Positions 1 through 8,551 of a stretch of 64,000 nucleotides of DNA are shown here, in pieces (position 1 is the stretch's first letter; each line of letters starts with the position of its first letter). The position numbers and the translations under genes were made by a program. A model generated the notes under the pieces. That model worked only from the letters and a program-made list of their open reading frames with translations. It searched no databases and had not been told where the DNA came from. This DNA comes from Dehalococcoidia bacterium (GTDB lineage: Bacteria > Chloroflexota > Dehalococcoidia > SM23-28-2 > RBG-16-64-32), in assembly GCA_030649945.1 (NCBI GenBank), contig JAUSFE010000118.1:1-64000 (forward strand), read 5' to 3'.

Positions 1-2
1 GT

Positions 3-182
3 GGCGGCGGTGGCGGTGGCTTCGGCGGCCAGCGGCGCAGCGGCGGTGGCGGTAGCGGCTACGGCCCCAGCGGCAGCGGCGGCGCCGGCGGCGGCACGGG
101 CGGCAGCGGCGGCCCCGGATTCCGCCGGGAGCCCGGCTCCCCTCCACCCCCTCCCCCTCCAGCGCCCATGAAGCGCTGGTAG
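3..182 (+). CDS. C-terminal tail of a Gly/Pro-rich protein (5' end outside window)
   Basis: An open frame enters from the left edge and ends at TAG 180-182. The 59 visible residues are almost all Gly, Ser and Ala with scattered Tyr, Phe and Arg, then a run of prolines and a basic end (MKRW). Gly-rich tails of this kind end many exported or membrane proteins (TPM/DUF2207-type) and some RNA-binding proteins, so the family cannot be named from the tail. A strong hairpin follows directly, which supports a real gene end here. The upstream part is not in the window. Confidence 0.6.
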   Translation, partial: GGGGGGFGGQRRSGGGGSGYGPSGSGGAGGGTGGSGGPGFRREPGSPPPPPPPAPMKRW

Positions 183-207
183 GCGGCGCAAACGCAAGTA
201 GTCCGTG

Positions 208-234
208 AAGGGGCAGGTTTGAAACCTGCCCCTT
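208..234 (+). terminator. Perfect hairpin after the Gly-rich gene
   Basis: Thirteen-base arms (AAGGGGCAGGTTT and its exact complement) are separated by one base, so the real loop must be a few bases wider. The downstream tract is only CTGT, so this may be a weak or bidirectional terminator. It sits between the Gly-rich gene and the convergent XRE regulator. Confidence 0.6.
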
Positions 235-299
235 CTGTCGGGACTGCGTACGCGTCGGCGGGTGCGAGCGGGACCTGGGGTCGTTGCAGCTTGAGACGA

Positions 300-1106
300 C
301 TAACCGCGCAGGAGACGTATGGTCTCCGCGTCATCCGGGATCCAATCGTGCCAGGAAAAGGCGTGCCAGACGTCCGCCACGTGCATCACCGCGGTGAACC
401 GCATCACCTGTCCGCTTTCGTGCCGCCAGCGCACCGGGTAGTGCATCCGCGTGGTGTGGGTCACCGGTTCCGCCGGCTCCCATAGCCTGAGCATCCGCGT
501 CACGTATGCCGGATCTCCTTCAAGGAGACGCCGGAACGGCTCGGCGCTGTGCGGCGGCGGTCGCTCCGGATTGATGCTTCGCCGCAGGTCGCCCTTGGCC
601 AGGCCTATCACGAAGCTCATCGCCTCATCCCAGCTATCCAGCCGGTCTGCAAAGACGGGATCGCTTGCCAGTGCGATGAAGTTCCACCGGGGATCCGGGA
701 GGCGCTGCGTAAGCGGGATGCCGATAAGGCCGCGGAACGTGCGGTTGGCGGCGATGAGGTCGGGCGCCTCGTTGGTCACGATCACCGGCCAGGCGTACCG
801 CTCGGCCTCCTCCGCGAACCACTCCAGCCCCCGTGGCCCGTACGCCTCGTTGAAGATCGCCCGCCAGTTGCCGGCATACCCGGCGCCGGCCAGCACCGGA
901 TTGGCCTGCTCGACGGCCATCCCCAGCGCGTCGATGATTGCGGTCAGCGCCTCGCGGCTGGGGTGCCGGTCGCCGCTCTCGTACGCTTTCACGGCAGAAA
1001 CCGACAGCCCGGAACGCCGGGCCACTTCCGGCCGCGAGAGACGAAGGCTCAGACGGTAGTCGAGGAGCGCGCGCCGCCACTCGAAAGCCTTGCGGAACTC
1101 TGCCAT
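300..1106 (-). CDS. XRE-family regulator with MmyB-like ligand-binding C-terminal domain
   Basis: A 268-residue protein. Residues about 12-65 form a Cro/C1-type helix-turn-helix (SRPEVARRSGLSVSAVKAYE). The remaining ~200 residues resemble the MmyB-like PAS-fold domain found behind such helix-turn-helix domains, with conserved-looking stretches around WPVIVTNEAPDLIAANRTFR and MHYPVRWR. The family is a one-component transcription regulator of unknown ligand. I chose the ATG at 1106 because GAAGG lies 7 bases upstream; in-frame ATGs at 1127, 1136 and 1193 exist but lack a clear ribosome site. It is divergent from the large secreted protein gene at 1276, so it may control that gene, but this is inference. 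Confidence 0.7.
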   Translation of the reverse strand: MAEFRKAFEWRRALLDYRLSLRLSRPEVARRSGLSVSAVKAYESGDRHPSREALTAIIDALGMAVEQANPVLAGAGYAGNWRAIFNEAYGPRGLEWFAEEAERYAWPVIVTNEAPDLIAANRTFRGLIGIPLTQRLPDPRWNFIALASDPVFADRLDSWDEAMSFVIGLAKGDLRRSINPERPPPHSAEPFRRLLEGDPAYVTRMLRLWEPAEPVTHTTRMHYPVRWRHESGQVMRFTAVMHVADVWHAFSWHDWIPDDAETIRLLRG

Positions 1107-1275
1107 CCCTGCGCCTTCGCGGTTCATGCCAAACATAATAACCGAGCGGGCCACAGAATGTGACTGATTATGGCTTGTTAGCCTTCGGGGCATCTGGCGA
1201 GAATCGGCATAACAAATAAACGTCCGCAGGGCCTGCGCGAGGCAGGCTTGGATTCGGGCGAAGGGGAGGGCAAAG

Positions 1276-4200
1276 ATGAAGGCGGCTGTAGTTCTTTCGT
1301 TGCTGCTGGTAGCAGCTCTAATTGCATTGTTCGGGGGCCGGGACCGGCTTCAGGCCAACGAGCATCCAACCGCGTCGTTCGATTGGTCCATGGCCGACCG
1401 GTTCGGCCTGGACGAAAACGGCGACGGCATGGTTGATTACTTCCCGCAGACCAGCGACCGGCCGGGGCTCACCGGCGAGATCGATCCGGGCGAGTTCGAG
1501 GTCACGCTGGACGCTTGCGACACCACGGGCGACGCTCCGATCGAATCGTATGGCTGGACAATCGACGGAGTTGCCTTAGCGACTCTGCCTGCTTGCGCGA
1601 TCAATGCGACGCTGGCGGAGGGTAGCTACGAGGTGGAAGTAATAGCCACCGACGATGAGGGTGACGAAGGAACACTGACAAAGACGGTGATCGTCCAGGA
1701 CTGGCTGATCGTCGCGCTGGGCGACTCCTACGGCTCCGGCGAGGGAAATCCCGACAAGCCAATTCCGGGCTTCCGGTTTGATGACCTCGAGCAGGCACAA
1801 CTGGACCTCGCCGCCGACCAGGCGGCATACGACGCCGCATACGCGGCGTGGGCAACGCTGGATTCGGACTACGATGACACGGTGGCGGCGGTCGCCGCGG
1901 TGGCGGTCCCGTGCGGGTGGAGGGACACAAACGGCAACGGTCTTTATGACTCGTGGAGCCTGCTCGACGTCAATGCGTTCGCGTGCGCTGACGCGCTCAT
2001 CACGGCAACACTGGAAGCATTCGATGACTCCCTCGATCTTCTTGGTGAGGTGCTCAACGATCTCATCACCACCGCCCAGGCCGCACTGGACGTGGCGTTG
2101 GGGGCGCTAGACGTTGCGTTCGCGACCCTGCAGGACGCGGTTGATAACGTGGCGGAGGCGGCGGAGAACTTCAAGGCTACCTGGCAGGACCGCCGATGCC
2201 ACCGTTCCGCCCTGGCGGGCTCGGCGCTTGCGGCGCTCGAACTTGAGGACATGGACCCGCGGTCGTCCGTTACGTTCGTACATCTCGCGTGCTCCGGAGC
2301 GGAGGCCAACGCGGGGCTGGTGAACCCCTACCAGGGTGTCGATATTGAGGTTGAGGACCAGCCACTTGATTGCGAGAACGAGCCGGAGATCTGCCTGCCT
2401 CCGCAGATCGAGCGAGCGGCCGAACTGGTCGGCGACCGGGAAATCGACATCCTGCAGGTGTCCATCGGTGGCAACGACGCGAACTTCGGTCCGATTGTCA
2501 TTGCGTGCATAACGCTGGAGCCGTGCAATGTCCCACCACCGACGCTGGACCCGGTGATCGTCGGAGGTGTCGCCGTCACATGCGTAGCACTGGTTGGCAT
2601 CGTGCTGGCCCCGTTCTGCGTTGACTACCTCGATGACATCGTGGCGGGTGCTATCGCCGACGGGACGGCTGACGAGCTATTCGCCGACGGGTCGGCTGAG
2701 CTGCAGCGCAACGAAGCCGAGACGGGACTCTACCAGCAGATGGCGGTCCAGTTCGACGACATGCTGCCGGACCTGCCGGACGCGCGCGTGTTCCTCTCCC
2801 AGTACCCGAATGCGCTGCACAATGACGACGGTAGCTTCTGCCCTGACGCCAATCCGCTGAACAACCCCCCCGGGATGTCGCTCGCGGAGTCGGTATTCGC
2901 CGACCTTACGGTTACGGTGGGCCTGAACGACCTCGTCGAGGACAACGCCGGCGAGGAGGACTGGGTCTTTGTAGACGAGGTCTACGACGCGTTCGCCACG
3001 CACGGTTACTGCGCAGACGATCACTTCATGGTCCGGCTGACGGAAACCTTCCCCAGCCAGGGAAATCATACGGGGATGATGCACCCGAATATCCATGGGC
3101 AGAGGGTGTACCGGGACAAGATGCTGGATAAGTGGCTGCCCGATCTCTACGCCGGCGGCGACGTCAACAGCCCGCGCCGCCCGGAACAGCCGCCTGTGGC
3201 CGACGCCGGTGGTCCTTACGCCGTGAATGAAGGCTCTTCCGTAGTGCTGGACGGTACCGGATCGTATTCTCCGGACCTGGATGCCATCACTTTCCAGTGG
3301 ACGCCGACCCTTTTCTTTGACGGATCGACGCTGACGGACTCGACGACGGCGACGCCCACCTTCCACGCCGTAGACAACGGCCCACACGTGGTCGTGCTCA
3401 CCGTCACGGACGATGACGGCTTCGACATTGACCTGGAAGTAGTCGCGGTCACCAACGTGGACCCCGCAGTCTCGGTGGGCGCAGACGCGACGGTGGATGA
3501 GGGGGAGACGTTCAGCAGGGCCGGCTCGTTCACGGACCCCGGCATACTCGACACTCATACCGCCACCGTGGACTACGGCGATGGCACGGGCACGCAACCA
3601 CTGGCGCTGACTGCCGCCAAGACGTTCACCCTCAGCCACGTGTACGCAGACGATGGGGCGTACCCGGTTCTAGTCTGCGTGACGGACGACGACGGCGGTT
3701 CCGGCTGCGACGGCCTTCTGGTTACAGTGGACAACGTCGACCCCACCGTCGCTGCTGGCGCCGACGCTGCCGCGAACGAGGGCCAGACGATCAGCCTGGC
3801 CCCGGCGACGTTCAACGATAAGGGGACGCTGGACACGCACACGGCGACGATAGACTGGGGCGACGGCGCCCCCGTCGAGCCCGGCACGGTCTCGGAAGCG
3901 CCATTCGGGCCGCCCGGCTCGACGTCCGGGGCGAACGGCAGTGTAGCCGGCAGCCACGTCTACGCCGATGACGGCCTATACACGGTAACGGTCTGCGTCA
4001 CCGATGACGACGGCGGGGCCGCTTGCGACGCGCTCGAAGTCACCATCAGCAACGTGGCGCCAACAGTCGATGCCGGGGCCGACACGACGGTTAACGAAGG
4101 TGCGGCCGTTTCGCTGGACCCGGCAACATTCAACGATAGGGGGACGCTGGACACACACACAGCGACGATTGACTGGGGCGACGGCACCCCCGTGGAGTCC

Positions 4201-5115
4201 GGCACCGTCGCCGAAGCGCCGTTCGGGCCGCCTGGATCGACGAGCGGCGCCAGTGGCACGATCTCCGGCAGCCACGAGTACGGCGACAATGGCCTATACA
4301 CGGTGACGGTCTGCGTGACGGACGACGACGGCGCGAGTACCTGCGATACGCTCCAGATCACGGTGTTCAACGTTCCGCCCTCGATGACCATCGACGAAGT
4401 GGCGCTGGGCGCTCCGTTCGTTCTGATCCTGGTGCCGTTCGGGTTCCAGGCGAGCTTCACCGATCCGGGCTTTCTCGACACGCACACGGCGACCGTGGAC
4501 TGGGGCGATGGCTCGCCAATTCAGTCGCTCGGATCGGTCATCGGGTCGGTCAGCGCGACTCACGCCTACGCGGCATCGGGGCTGTTCACCATTACGATCA
4601 CCGTCACGGACGACGACGGTGGCAGCGACATCGAGACTGCGGTGATCGAGGCGATCGATCCGATCGAGGCGGTGAGCCGCATAATCGATGAGTTGGAGGC
4701 GATAGCGGCGGACCCTGGCACGAACGCGGCGGCCCGCGCGAGGATTCTGGCCGCGTTGGCGGACCTCCAGGGGAACGGTGGTACGGCCGCGAACGGCGCG
4801 TTCACTCTGCTGGATACCGGGCAGTGGAGCGCGGCGCTGGAGAAGATCGAGCAGGCGCTGTACGAGCTGAAGGCCGCTCGAACCGCTGATCCAGACCTTG
4901 ACCTCGGATTCAGTGAATTGATCCTCGCCTGGGCGGCGAAGTCCGTGGCGAACGACCTGATCGCGGATGCGGAGGCGGTTGCCGTTTCGCGGGGGCAGAT
5001 CAAGGCGGTCAACGAGGCAAAGACGCTCGTGGCGCAGGGTGACCTATTGCTCCTCGGCGGGAACTACGCACAGGCGGTCGACAAGTATCAGAAGGCCGTC
5101 GGGAAGGTGGATTAG
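1276..5115 (+). CDS. Large secreted SGNH-hydrolase with PKD repeats and C-terminal helical module
   Basis: A 1279-residue exported protein. Residues 1-28 are a signal peptide. A PKD-like domain (about 35-143) precedes an SGNH/GDSL hydrolase: block I GDSYGSGEG with Ser151, block III GGND at 399-401, and His603 in MMHPNIHG. A ~150-residue Ala-rich helical insertion (about 170-330) splits blocks I and II. Five PKD-type domains follow (about 640-1130), of which the third and fourth are near-identical tandem copies, including the stretch EAPFGPPGSTSG. The last ~150 residues are helical and TPR/FIMAH-like. The usual Asp three residues before the catalytic His is absent, as in Ser-His dyad esterases. 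GGGGAGGG lies just before the ATG. A surface or secreted esterase/lipase acting on a polymer or lipid is likely; the substrate is unknown. Confidence 0.8.
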   Translation: MKAAVVLSLLLVAALIALFGGRDRLQANEHPTASFDWSMADRFGLDENGDGMVDYFPQTSDRPGLTGEIDPGEFEVTLDACDTTGDAPIESYGWTIDGVALATLPACAINATLAEGSYEVEVIATDDEGDEGTLTKTVIVQDWLIVALGDSYGSGEGNPDKPIPGFRFDDLEQAQLDLAADQAAYDAAYAAWATLDSDYDDTVAAVAAVAVPCGWRDTNGNGLYDSWSLLDVNAFACADALITATLEAFDDSLDLLGEVLNDLITTAQAALDVALGALDVAFATLQDAVDNVAEAAENFKATWQDRRCHRSALAGSALAALELEDMDPRSSVTFVHLACSGAEANAGLVNPYQGVDIEVEDQPLDCENEPEICLPPQIERAAELVGDREIDILQVSIGGNDANFGPIVIACITLEPCNVPPPTLDPVIVGGVAVTCVALVGIVLAPFCVDYLDDIVAGAIADGTADELFADGSAELQRNEAETGLYQQMAVQFDDMLPDLPDARVFLSQYPNALHNDDGSFCPDANPLNNPPGMSLAESVFADLTVTVGLNDLVEDNAGEEDWVFVDEVYDAFATHGYCADDHFMVRLTETFPSQGNHTGMMHPNIHGQRVYRDKMLDKWLPDLYAGGDVNSPRRPEQPPVADAGGPYAVNEGSSVVLDGTGSYSPDLDAITFQWTPTLFFDGSTLTDSTTATPTFHAVDNGPHVVVLTVTDDDGFDIDLEVVAVTNVDPAVSVGADATVDEGETFSRAGSFTDPGILDTHTATVDYGDGTGTQPLALTAAKTFTLSHVYADDGAYPVLVCVTDDDGGSGCDGLLVTVDNVDPTVAAGADAAANEGQTISLAPATFNDKGTLDTHTATIDWGDGAPVEPGTVSEAPFGPPGSTSGANGSVAGSHVYADDGLYTVTVCVTDDDGGAACDALEVTISNVAPTVDAGADTTVNEGAAVSLDPATFNDRGTLDTHTATIDWGDGTPVESGTVAEAPFGPPGSTSGASGTISGSHEYGDNGLYTVTVCVTDDDGASTCDTLQITVFNVPPSMTIDEVALGAPFVLILVPFGFQASFTDPGFLDTHTATVDWGDGSPIQSLGSVIGSVSATHAYAASGLFTITITVTDDDGGSDIETAVIEAIDPIEAVSRIIDELEAIAADPGTNAAARARILAALADLQGNGGTAANGAFTLLDTGQWSAALEKIEQALYELKAARTADPDLDLGFSELILAWAAKSVANDLIADAEAVAVSRGQIKAVNEAKTLVAQGDLLLLGGNYAQAVDKYQKAVGKVD

Positions 5116-5140
5116 CCGCCTATCCCGGAACGTGAGGACA

Positions 5141-5179
5141 GCGCCGGGCAGCCCTCAAGTCGGGGTTGCCCGGCGCCTT
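5141..5179 (+). terminator. Intrinsic terminator after the PKD-hydrolase gene
   Basis: GCGCCGGGCAGCC pairs with GGTTGCCCGGCGC through one G-U pair around a loop of about 10 bases, followed by CTTT. It separates the secreted hydrolase from dapB. Confidence 0.75.
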
Positions 5180-5269
5180 TCTGCGCCTGGCAAGGTCTCG
5201 CCTACTTGGGAACTTCGGGCGCCCGCTGGCTAACGGCCTGTCCCAACATCCGGTAAGCTACAACACACC

Positions 5270-6064
5270 GTGAGCATCAAGGTCATGATCAGCGGCAGCG
5301 GCCGGATGGGCCGCGAGGTCCTCGCCGCCGTCTGCCGCCAGCCCGACCTGGAGCCCGTGGCCGTCACCGACTTCTTCGCCCGCGAGGACGTCCTCTCGCT
5401 CCCGGAAGGCGCCGGGCTCCTGCCCTTCGGCGCCGATCCCACCGCCCTCATCACGCGCACCCGGCCCGACGTCGTCGTGGACTTCTCGCACGCGGAGTGG
5501 ACGCCCCGCCTGGCGCGGGAGGCGCTGGCGGCGGGCGTCCGGCTCGTCATCGGCACCTCGGGCCTGCCGGAGGGCTTCCTGAAAGAGCTGGAGCAGCTCT
5601 GCCGCAAGCGCAACACCGGCGCCGTGGTAGCGGCCAACTTCGCCCTCGGCGCGGTGCTCATGCAACACATGGCCCGCCTCGCCGGCAGGTTCTTCGACTA
5701 CGCCGAGATCATCGAGCTGCACCACGAATCGAAGGTGGACGCCCCCTCCGGCACCGCCATCGCCACCGCGCAGGCCATGGCCCAGGAGCGCGGCAAGCCC
5801 TTCACGCGCCCGCCCACGGAGCGCGAGAACCTGCCGGGCACGCGCGGCGGCGAGCTGGGCGGCGTCACCATCCACAGCGTCCGCCTGCCGGGCCTCATGG
5901 CGCACCAGGAGGTGATCCTGGGCGGCCAGGGCGAGACGCTGCGCATCCAGCACGACTCCATCAGCCGCGAGTCCTTCCTGCCGGGCGTCCTGCTGGCCGT
6001 CCGCGCGGTGATGGACCGCAACGAGCTGGTCCTGGGGCTGGACCGCCTCATCGGCCTGAGGTAG
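5270..6064 (+). CDS. dapB: 4-hydroxy-tetrahydrodipicolinate reductase
   Basis: 264 residues, the normal family size. It reduces the dihydrodipicolinate precursor with NAD(P)H in the diaminopimelate/lysine pathway. Visible motifs are the nucleotide-binding loop SGSGRMGRE, the VVVDFS strand, GTSGL, and the signature HHESKVDAPSGTA with its catalytic His and Lys. The start is GTG at 5270. No Shine-Dalgarno site is seen; a -10-like TACAAC lies five bases upstream, so the transcript may be nearly leaderless. It stands alone between a terminator and a convergent small gene. The other DAP-pathway genes, asd and dapA, are in this window but not adjacent. Confidence 0.95.
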   Translation: MSIKVMISGSGRMGREVLAAVCRQPDLEPVAVTDFFAREDVLSLPEGAGLLPFGADPTALITRTRPDVVVDFSHAEWTPRLAREALAAGVRLVIGTSGLPEGFLKELEQLCRKRNTGAVVAANFALGAVLMQHMARLAGRFFDYAEIIELHHESKVDAPSGTAIATAQAMAQERGKPFTRPPTERENLPGTRGGELGGVTIHSVRLPGLMAHQEVILGGQGETLRIQHDSISRESFLPGVLLAVRAVMDRNELVLGLDRLIGLR

Positions 6065-6083
6065 GTCCCGGCCGGGTAGTGGG

Positions 6084-6203
6084 TCAGTTTGAAGGTCGAC
6101 GTTGCTCGTCTTCTGGCTTCTTGGGTCGTTTCCGCCAATAGCGAAAGTAAAGATAGAGTCCGACACCTAAGACGGCACCAGCGATCTCAAGAACTAGAAC
6201 CAT
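6084..6203 (-). CDS. Small single-span membrane protein (39 aa), convergent with dapB
   Basis: A short frame begins at ATG 6203 with AAGGGG nine bases upstream. The product has one hydrophobic N-terminal helix (residues 2-20) followed by RYWRKRPKKPEDEQRR, a strongly basic then charged tail, giving a typical N-out/C-in small membrane peptide. It ends 20 bases from the dapB stop. I recognise no family. The good ribosome site and the amphipathic charge pattern argue for a real gene; the short length keeps confidence moderate. Confidence 0.45.
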   Translation of the reverse strand: MVLVLEIAGAVLGVGLYLYFRYWRKRPKKPEDEQRRPSN

Positions 6204-6232
6204 GAGCCAGTCCCCTTCAGTTTGGAGCGTGG

Positions 6233-6238
6233 TATACT
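6233..6238 (+). promoter_or_regulatory. -10 box (TATACT) placed for a leaderless transcript
   Basis: TATACT ends exactly six bases before the ATG at 6245, so transcription would start at or next to the start codon. No Shine-Dalgarno site is present. No convincing -35 box is visible. Confidence 0.55.
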
Positions 6239-6244
6239 CACATC

Positions 6245-6475
6245 ATGCCAAAGCGCTCAAGCAAGAAGCCCCGCGACGTGAACGCGCTTGCCGCCAGCAT
6301 TGTAGCAGAGGTGACGTATGACCCGACCGAGGGGAAGAACCCCGCTGCGGTCGCCCTGGGGCGGCTAGGTGGTCAGAAGGGCGGGAAGCGGCGAGCGGCT
6401 TCTCTTTCACCGGAGCGCCGGAGCGAGATCGCGAGGAAGGCGGCAGCGGCAAGATGGGGAAAACCGAAGGACTGA
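6245..6475 (+). CDS. Small basic protein with GGxKGGKxRA / SPERRxEIARKAAAARW motif
   Basis: A 76-residue Lys/Arg-rich protein. The C-terminal half carries the pattern RLGGQKGGKRRAASL and SPERRSEIARKAAAARW, a short motif found in many small bacterial proteins of unknown function that resemble stress-type KGG peptides or nucleic-acid-binding tails. Nothing catalytic is visible. A TATACT box six bases before the ATG suggests leaderless expression. It is followed by the XRE-ImmA/IrrE pair on the same strand, and codon use is less G+C-rich than in dapB, so it may belong to the same inserted segment. Confidence 0.6.
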   Translation: MPKRSSKKPRDVNALAASIVAEVTYDPTEGKNPAAVALGRLGGQKGGKRRAASLSPERRSEIARKAAAARWGKPKD

Positions 6476-6497
6476 AACAATCGGTGCAACTTGTCAG

Positions 6498-6526
6498 TTG
6501 CTTTTGCAGACCGGCTGAGCGATACT
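6498..6526 (+). promoter_or_regulatory. Promoter for the 6534-8144 gene pair
   Basis: TTGCTT (6498-6503), a 17-base spacer and GATACT (6521-6526) lie seven bases before the ATG at 6534. There is no Shine-Dalgarno site, so this transcript may also be leaderless. Confidence 0.55.
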
Positions 6527-6533
6527 AGCCTTT

Positions 6534-7082
6534 ATGGACGATCTCACAAAGCTGCTCCACGCCCGGCCACTCATCCAATCATCATTGCCAGGACTGCGGC
6601 ATTCCCTTGAGGAAGCTCTGGCCGAATGGAACCGCGCGTCGCCGGTTATGCATGCTGCCATGCGGCCGAGCGCCCGCGCTCATGCGATCAACAACCTTAT
6701 CTATCACTTCGCAGGGCAGAACCTAGATGACGTTGTGTTCGGGGAAGAGAAATTCCAATACCACATGAGATACGGGGATCTCTCGGTAATGCGGGTTAAG
6801 TTACTCGACTCAGGCATGCGCGCGAAGAATTACCCAACTCGCCAATCGCGCGGCTGGCCTGCACGCATACCGCTCCCGGGTTTCCCAATGGCTCGTTTGA
6901 ACCTCGGATATCGACTGGACGCGACGGCCAGCATGCTTGAGGACGCGTTTATCACGCTGCCGACCACAAACCCTCATATCCCTAACGAATGGGTCTGGCA
7001 AATCTACGGGCCATCTCTCGAGCCATTCGACCTTCGCCGCAATCTTTTCGGCGAAGAGGTATTCCGATACGAGGTGGCGTGA
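6534..7082 (+). CDS. Hypothetical protein paired with an XRE-ImmA/IrrE gene
   Basis: 182 residues, no family recognised and no signal peptide or membrane span. The middle has an Asn/His-rich helix (INNLIYHFAGQN), and the C-terminal half has several aromatic stretches (NEWVWQIYG). It ends three bases before the TTG start of the XRE-ImmA/IrrE gene, so the two are cotranscribed and probably translationally coupled. G+C content is visibly lower than in dapB or the SQR operon, suggesting transfer. By position it could be the toxin or effector of a two-gene toxin-antitoxin or defence module whose partner is the regulator-peptidase; this is inference from context only. Confidence 0.55.
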   Translation: MDDLTKLLHARPLIQSSLPGLRHSLEEALAEWNRASPVMHAAMRPSARAHAINNLIYHFAGQNLDDVVFGEEKFQYHMRYGDLSVMRVKLLDSGMRAKNYPTRQSRGWPARIPLPGFPMARLNLGYRLDATASMLEDAFITLPTTNPHIPNEWVWQIYGPSLEPFDLRRNLFGEEVFRYEVA

Positions 7083-7085
7083 CCC

Positions 7086-8144
7086 TTGGAAGAGGTCAAC
7101 CCAGAGCTGGTAACTCTCGCGCGGCAAGTACGCGGCCTGACCCAGGCGAAGCTGGCCGAACAATCCGGTCTAGGCAAGGTGCGAGTATCGCGCATTGAGG
7201 CTGGTGTTCAAGTGGCGTCCTCAACCGACTTGGAACGATTGGCGACTGCGTTGGACTTCCCATCGGAGTTCTTTCTATGGCGTCGGCGGGTTCATGGCCC
7301 GACAGTGCCAGAGACGTTCCACCGGAAGAAAGCGAAGGCGACGGCCTCGGCTTTGCATCGACTGCACGCAATAGCCGCCTTGCGCCAGATGCACCTCGAT
7401 ATCCTCTTACGGTCCTGGGAGATCGATCAGCAATTCCCGCGACTCTCCATTGATGACTATGAGGGCGACCCTCGGAGAATTGCTCAGACAGTAAGAGCCA
7501 TATGGAACGTCCCACCAGGCCCGATCTTTAACATCACGGATTTGGCGGAGCGAGCGGGCGCGGTGATCATGTCATTCGATTTCGAGACGCGAGATATTGA
7601 CGGATTTAGCAGATGTACCGGCGATGGGCCACCCATCATTTTCATAAACGAGTCGCTGCCCCCCGACAGGTGGAGATGGACAGTGGCACATGAAATGGGC
7701 CACATTACGATGCATTGCGAAAGTGACCCTTATCCCACGATGGAAACGGATGCCAACTCCTTCGCCGGCGAACTGCTCATGCCAGCGCGGGAAATTGGCC
7801 CGCAGCTTGGTAGAGTGACAATAGATCGTCTGGCCAGCCTGAAACGATATTGGAAAGTTTCCATGCAGGCAATTCTGATGCGCGCCCGTGCGCTCAAGAG
7901 AATCACAGACAATCAACAACGCTATTTGTTCATGCAATTGTCGAAGGCTGGTTACCGGCTGCATGAACCGGACGTGCTAGACCCACCCGTAGAACCCGCT
8001 CACTTGCTTCTGCGAATCCTTAGCCACTACAGACGAAACCTTCAATACACGGTGTCTGACCTTTCGAAGATGCTCGCTCTCAATGAGCGCGATTTGCGGG
8101 CGTGGTATCTATCGTCAGAGCCTCATCTTCGTGCCGTAAATTAA
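7086..8144 (+). CDS. XRE helix-turn-helix fused to ImmA/IrrE metallopeptidase
   Basis: 352 residues from a TTG start at 7086. Residues about 5-60 are a Cro/C1 helix-turn-helix (LTQAKLAEQSGLGKVRVSRIE). Residues about 145-245 are the COG2856 zinc peptidase: VAHEMGHITMH supplies HExxH, and DANSFAGELLMP is the typical downstream signature. The last ~110 residues are helical. Related proteins (ImmA, IrrE, RosmerTA-type pairs) cleave or sense a repressor and control phage, mobile-element or stress genes. It is cotranscribed with the unknown gene at 6534, three bases upstream. Low G+C and isolation from other phage genes suggest a mobile defence or toxin-antitoxin module. Confidence 0.85.
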   Translation: MEEVNPELVTLARQVRGLTQAKLAEQSGLGKVRVSRIEAGVQVASSTDLERLATALDFPSEFFLWRRRVHGPTVPETFHRKKAKATASALHRLHAIAALRQMHLDILLRSWEIDQQFPRLSIDDYEGDPRRIAQTVRAIWNVPPGPIFNITDLAERAGAVIMSFDFETRDIDGFSRCTGDGPPIIFINESLPPDRWRWTVAHEMGHITMHCESDPYPTMETDANSFAGELLMPAREIGPQLGRVTIDRLASLKRYWKVSMQAILMRARALKRITDNQQRYLFMQLSKAGYRLHEPDVLDPPVEPAHLLLRILSHYRRNLQYTVSDLSKMLALNERDLRAWYLSSEPHLRAVN

Positions 8145-8192
8145 CCTTTCTGCTATTGACATTGCTTGAGCGGCGCCCCCGTCCGCCCCTAC

Positions 8193-8241
8193 TTGACGGC
8201 CCCTGGGCATCCCATGTAGCATAGTTGCGTAACTTCGCAAC
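8193..8241 (+). promoter_or_regulatory. Promoter and dyad operator of the sulfide operon
   Basis: TTGACG (8193-8198), an 18-base spacer and TAGCAT (8217-8222) form a good sigma-70 promoter. The dyad GTTGCG-N6-CGCAAC (8224-8241) covers the expected start of transcription, and the arsR ATG follows one base later. This is the layout of an autoregulated ArsR/SmtB operator. Confidence 0.75.
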
Positions 8242-8242
8242 T

Positions 8243-8551
8243 ATGGACATCTTCGATCTCCACGCCGATATCTGCAAGACGCTCGCCAGCCCCTCCCGCC
8301 TCCGCATCATCGCTGCCCTGCGGGACGGCGAGATGGCGGCGGGAGAGATCGCCCGCGGCCTCGGCGTCCACAAGGCCAACGTCTCCCAGCACCTGGCTGT
8401 CATGCGCCAGCGAGGCATCGTGCAGGCCCGCCGCCAGGGTCTCAACGTCTACTACCGGCTCTCCAGCCCCAAGATAATCCAGGCCTGCGATCTCATGCGA
8501 GAGGTGCTCCTGGAGATGCAGGCCTCCCGCCGGGAGGTCCTCAGTGGCTGA
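8243..8551 (+). CDS. ArsR/SmtB-family repressor, probable sulfide/thiol sensor
   Basis: 102 residues with the winged-helix core LASPSRLRIIAALRDGEMAAGE and the recognition helix VHKANVSQHLAVMRQRG. I chose ATG 8243 over the upstream TTG at 8225, which lies in the operator dyad. It contains two cysteines, Cys11 in helix 1 and Cys82 in the last helix. These helices pack together in the ArsR fold, so the pair could form a disulfide or polysulfide switch. The positions differ from those of SqrR/BigR. It overlaps the DsrE-like gene by eight bases and is in front of an SQR gene, so a role as sulfide-responsive repressor of this operon is the best inference. Confidence 0.85.
   Translation: MDIFDLHADICKTLASPSRLRIIAALRDGEMAAGEIARGLGVHKANVSQHLAVMRQRGIVQARRQGLNVYYRLSSPKIIQACDLMREVLLEMQASRREVLSG

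Noticed and set aside
2677..3639. Minus-strand open frame of 320 residues opposite the PKD repeats
   Set aside because: Its composition is the mirror of Asp/Gly/Thr-rich codons, with no motif or ribosome site; it is a shadow of the real gene.
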